A stretch of DNA of 7,245 nt from positions 1 through 7,245 of the forward strand of contig JAGQUI010000131.1 in the NCBI GenBank assembly GCA_020438595.1, written 5' to 3'. The stretch is from Propionibacteriaceae bacterium. GTDB lineage: Bacteria; Actinomycetota; Actinomycetes; Propionibacteriales; Propionibacteriaceae. Both the position numbers and the translations under genes were made by a program. Shown here in pieces: positions 5,389 through 7,245 of this stretch. The stretch's first letter is position 1; every line of letters begins with the position of its first letter. The notes beneath the pieces are model-generated. The model was not told the DNA's origin, searched no databases, and was given only the letters and a program-made list of their open reading frames with translations.

Positions 5389-6078
5389 TCACGCGACGGC
5401 GACGAAGAGGTGCTCCGCTGTGACCCCGGGCAGGACGGTCTCCGTGTCCCCCTCGCCCAGCACGAGCGAGTGCCCCACCATCGCCGCGCGGACCGGCTGC
5501 CCGGGCAATGCCCCGGCCGTCCGGATCGCCGCCAGCAGCCCGGGCTCGTTCTGGATGTGCTCCCCCATCCGGAGCACCTCGACCCGGTGCGGCTCCCGAT
5601 CCGCCAGGCGCAGCGAGAGCAGCTCGGTGCCGTCCAGGAAGCCGTCCGTGGCGGGGGCGACACCCAGCTCCTCGAGCGCGGGGATCGGGTTGCCGTAGGG
5701 CGAGCGCACCGGATGGTCGAGGATGGCCACCAGCCGGCGCTCGACGTCGGTGGAGATGACGTGCTCCCACCGGCAGGCCTCCTCGTGGACCAGCGTCCAG
5801 TCGAGGCCGATCACGTCGGTGAGCAGCCGCTCGGCGAGCCGGTGCCTCCGCATCACCCGCGCCGCGAGTTCCTCACCCTTCGGGCTGAGCACGAGATGAC
5901 GATCCGGATGCACGGAGACCAGGCCGTCGCGCTCCATCCGGGCGACCGTCTGGGACACCGTCGGGCCGCTCTGGCCGAGCCGCTCCGCGATCCTGGCCCG
6001 CAGGGGAGGCACACCCTCCTCGCCGAGCTCGTAGATGGTACGCAGGTACATCTCGGTCGTGTCGATGAGGTCGCTCAT
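5389..6078 (-). CDS. ideR: DtxR/IdeR-family iron-dependent transcriptional repressor
   Basis: 229-residue DNA-binding repressor that, with Fe2+ bound, shuts off iron-uptake genes. The N-terminal winged helix (1-~73) includes the recognition segment [16 protein letters not shown] (37-52). The dimerisation and metal domain (~74-140) has [16 protein letters not shown] and RSPYGNPIP. All metal ligands of Corynebacterium diphtheriae DtxR occur at the same numbers: Met10, Cys102, Glu105 and His106 for one site; His79, Glu83 and His98 for the other. Cys102 points to iron rather than manganese (MntR) sensing. Residues ~148-229 fit the C-terminal SH3-like domain and are less conserved. The start at 6078 is set by GGGAGGAG 4-5 bases upstream and by alignment with DtxR. 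It diverges from the acVLRF1 gene across 37 bases, and trxA follows 82 bases downstream. The symbol dtxR would be equally correct. Confidence 0.96.
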   Translation of the reverse strand: MSDLIDTTEMYLRTIYELGEEGVPPLRARIAERLGQSGPTVSQTVARMERDGLVSVHPDRHLVLSPKGEELAARVMRRHRLAERLLTDVIGLDWTLVHEEACRWEHVISTDVERRLVAILDHPVRSPYGNPIPALEELGVAPATDGFLDGTELLSLRLADREPHRVEVLRMGEHIQNEPGLLAAIRTAGALPGQPVRAAMVGHSLVLGEGDTETVLPGVTAEHLFVAVA

Positions 6079-6115
6079 GCTCTCCTCCCTGCGGGTCGGT
6101 TGCCAGACTATAGCC
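6079..6115. promoter_or_regulatory. 37-bp divergent intergenic region with a shared -10-like element
   Basis: CTATAG at 6108-6113 gives TATAGT on the minus strand, about 29 bases before the ideR ATG: a good -10, though no convincing -35 is visible. The plus strand reads TATAGC in the same place, only two bases before the acVLRF1 ATG at 6116. That is too close to be its own -10 unless translation begins further in (GTG at 6143 or 6149). The ideR ribosome site GGGAGGAG lies at the left end. Confidence 0.45.
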
Positions 6116-6766
6116 ATGGGAACGTTGCCGGGGCCGAGAACGGTGAGGGTGGGCCCGCACCGTCTCGCAGGGTGGCTGGACGGCTTCGCCGAGCGGCACG
6201 GGCGCCCCCGGATCGAGGTCGGGACGGACGCGGTCGTGCTGGCCGCCCCGGACGGGGCCACGGCCCGGATCGGCCTGGCCTGGGGGCCGTTGGCCGGCGC
6301 CGACCCGATCGCCGAACTGGTCGAGGCCGTGACCCGTCCCCGGCTGGTCGGCGCGCTGATCGTGCGGCGCAAGGCGCACGCGGTGGGGGTGTTCGACGGC
6401 GACGCGCTCGTCGCGGGTCGCCACGGCAGCCACTACGTGCAGGGACGCACGAAGGCCGGCGGCTGGTCGCAGCAGCGCTACGCCCGGCGCCGGGCCAACC
6501 AGGCCGGACGCTCGTTCGACGCCGCCGCGGACGATGCGGCCGCCGTGCTGCTGCCGGAGGTCGATCGGCTCGAGGCACTGGTCACCGGGGGCGACCGCGC
6601 CGCCGTGGCCGCCGTCCTCTCGCACCCGGGCCTGGCGCGGCTGGCCGATCCGGCGCTGCGCCGCGGCTTCGGCACCTTCGCCGTGCCGGACCCGAACGCG
6701 CGGGTGCTGGCCGGCTTCGCCGAGGTGTTCCGGCAGGTGCCGATCGAGCTGAACGAGCTCGCCTGA
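6116..6766 (+). CDS. acVLRF1: actinobacterial Vms1-like release factor / peptidyl-tRNA hydrolase
   Basis: 216 residues related to the actinobacterial branch of the Vms1/ANKZF1 release-factor family, eRF1-like proteins thought to release nascent chains from tRNA on stalled ribosomes. The hallmark is [18 protein letters not shown] (104-121), followed by YARRRANQA (122-130). The GGWSQQ stretch is the counterpart of the catalytic Gln loop of Vms1 (GGQ-like in eRF1). The N-terminus [22 protein letters not shown] (8-29) and the C-terminal [18 protein letters not shown] (190-207) fit the family. The ATG at 6116 leaves about seven extra residues before the conserved start, but no ribosome site is visible; leaderless or GTG starts at 6143 or 6149 are possible, while the longer open frame to 6035 overlaps ideR. 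It is divergent from ideR and its stop is six bases from that of the convergent gene. Confidence 0.87.
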   Translation: MGTLPGPRTVRVGPHRLAGWLDGFAERHGRPRIEVGTDAVVLAAPDGATARIGLAWGPLAGADPIAELVEAVTRPRLVGALIVRRKAHAVGVFDGDALVAGRHGSHYVQGRTKAGGWSQQRYARRRANQAGRSFDAAADDAAAVLLPEVDRLEALVTGGDRAAVAAVLSHPGLARLADPALRRGFGTFAVPDPNARVLAGFAEVFRQVPIELNELA

Positions 6767-6772
6767 GCAGTC

Positions 6773-7102
6773 TCAGCGGCGGCGGATGAACACCACCAGC
6801 GCCGCGAGCAGCGCGAGCGCTGCGGCCCCGCCGAGCGCGATCAGCGTGGCCGAGTTGTCCGGGGCCTCGTCCGGGGTGTCCGCGACGCTGGTGTCACCGT
6901 CCACCCCCGACGACGGGTCGGCGCTGGCGGTCGAGGACGGGTCGGCGCTGGCGGTCGAGGACGGATCGGCGCTGGCGGTGCTGCCGGTCGTCGGCGAGGG
7001 CGACTCCGCGTACGCCACGGTGGTGACGACGGACTGGACGCCGAGTCCGGCGACCAGGCCCACGAGCAGCCCGGCCAGGGCGCGACGGACAGCCACGATC
7101 AT
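6773..7102 (-). CDS. Small exported, membrane-anchored protein with a Ser/Ala/Asp/Pro repeat
   Basis: 109 residues. The N-terminus is a signal peptide: RR at 6-7, a hydrophobic core ~8-29 and probable cleavage after VAYA (residue 32). Residues 33-85 are a low-complexity Ser/Thr/Pro/Asp linker with three copies of STASADPS, expected outside the cell. A hydrophobic helix at ~86-106 ends in FIRRR, a stop-transfer anchor. This is the shape of a cell-wall-sorted surface protein, but no LPXTG sorting motif precedes the helix. The 24-bp DNA repeats that encode the linker make length variation likely. The start (ATG 7102) has only a weak upstream GGTAGG. It follows the 31-residue membrane gene by nine bases, probably in one operon, and converges on acVLRF1. 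Function unknown. Confidence 0.75.
   Translation of the reverse strand: MIVAVRRALAGLLVGLVAGLGVQSVVTTVAYAESPSPTTGSTASADPSSTASADPSSTASADPSSGVDGDTSVADTPDEAPDNSATLIALGGAAALALLAALVVFIRRR
6912..6983. repeat. In-frame 24-bp tandem repeat, three copies
   Basis: GACGGGTCGGCGCTGGCGGT followed by CGAG repeats at 6912-6935 and 6936-6959. A third copy with one change (GACGGATCGG) spans 6960 to about 6979 before diverging. It lies within the small exported gene and encodes the STASADPS units of its linker. The first two copies are identical. Confidence 0.9.
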
Positions 7103-7111
7103 GGCCGGAGC

Positions 7112-7207
7112 CTACCTGCCCAGTCCCAGCACGCTGCCCACCACCACGAGGATGAGCAGGAACACGAGCGCGCCGGTCACGACGAGGCGTCGGGATCGCG
7201 GGTTCAC
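7112..7207 (-). CDS. 31-residue single-pass membrane protein
   Basis: GTG-started frame MNPRSRRLVVTGALVFLLIL followed by VVVGSVLGLGR. A positively charged N-terminus (Arg4, 6, 7) is followed by one hydrophobic helix (~8-28) and a terminal Arg, which gives an inside-N orientation by the positive-inside rule. GGGG lies 4-7 bases before the GTG at 7207. It ends nine bases before the start of the exported protein on the same strand, so the two are likely co-transcribed. Such very short membrane proteins are easily missed; I do not recognise a family. Confidence 0.6.
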   Translation of the reverse strand: MNPRSRRLVVTGALVFLLILVVVGSVLGLGR

Positions 7208-7245
7208 GACCCCAAATCTATGCCAGGGCGGTTAGCGTGGTGCCA
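7208..7245. other. Edge intergenic region, possible promoters
   Basis: On the minus strand CATAGATTT (around 7217-7225) could supply a -10 (TAGATT) for the small membrane gene, about 12 bases before its GTG. On the plus strand TAGCGT (7233-7238) could be a -10 for a gene beyond the window. Neither has a visible -35, and the sequence ends here. Confidence 0.25.

Noticed and set aside
5101..6789. 562-codon plus-strand open frame
   Set aside because: It covers trxA, ideR and acVLRF1, all clearly recognised in other frames, and its translation is low-complexity Arg/Gly/Ala.

Overview
The window looks like chromosomal DNA from a high-GC actinobacterium (about 70% GC by eye, almost every third codon position G or C). 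A DtxR/IdeR-type iron repressor that keeps the corynebacterial metal ligands at the same residue numbers, and an actinobacterial Vms1-like release factor (acVLRF1), support this. A Propionibacteriaceae-like host is possible but unproven. The first ~90 bases do not belong: they encode a piece of indole-3-glycerol-phosphate synthase (TrpC) in another frame and at lower GC, joined to the middle of a methylmalonate-semialdehyde dehydrogenase gene through a near-perfect inverted repeat. This looks like a chimeric junction at a contig edge.

Layout: 1-91 TrpC scrap; 81-1100 (+) 3' two-thirds of mmsA; 1101-1236 a CsoR/CstR-like palindrome and a large inverted repeat leading into a four-helix membrane protein (1237-1668, +). 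Positions 1669-1988 are non-coding between convergent genes, with a strong hairpin and a six-unit tandem repeat. Then comes the central gene (1989-4583, -), an 864-residue fusion of an N-terminal P-loop kinase to a GH13 subfamily 18-like sugar phosphorylase. Its upstream region carries two candidate operators. Positions 4671-4838 hold a possible gene 3' remnant (+) with its own hairpin. A second hairpin follows trxA (4941-5306, -), which has a candidate SigR/SigH-type promoter. The dtxR/ideR gene (5389-6078, -) diverges from acVLRF1 (6116-6766, +) across 37 bp. The right end has two small minus-strand membrane or exported proteins (6773-7102 and 7112-7207), the second only 31 residues long.

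The window mixes housekeeping functions: valine/propionate catabolism, thiol redox, iron sensing and ribosome rescue. The kinase-phosphorylase fusion is the most novel-looking part. A phosphorylase that splits an alpha-glucoside into glucose 1-phosphate and a free acceptor, fused to a kinase that could phosphorylate that acceptor, would form a self-contained glucoside-salvage enzyme. The acceptor cannot be read from the sequence; glycerate, glycerol and fructose are the obvious candidates.
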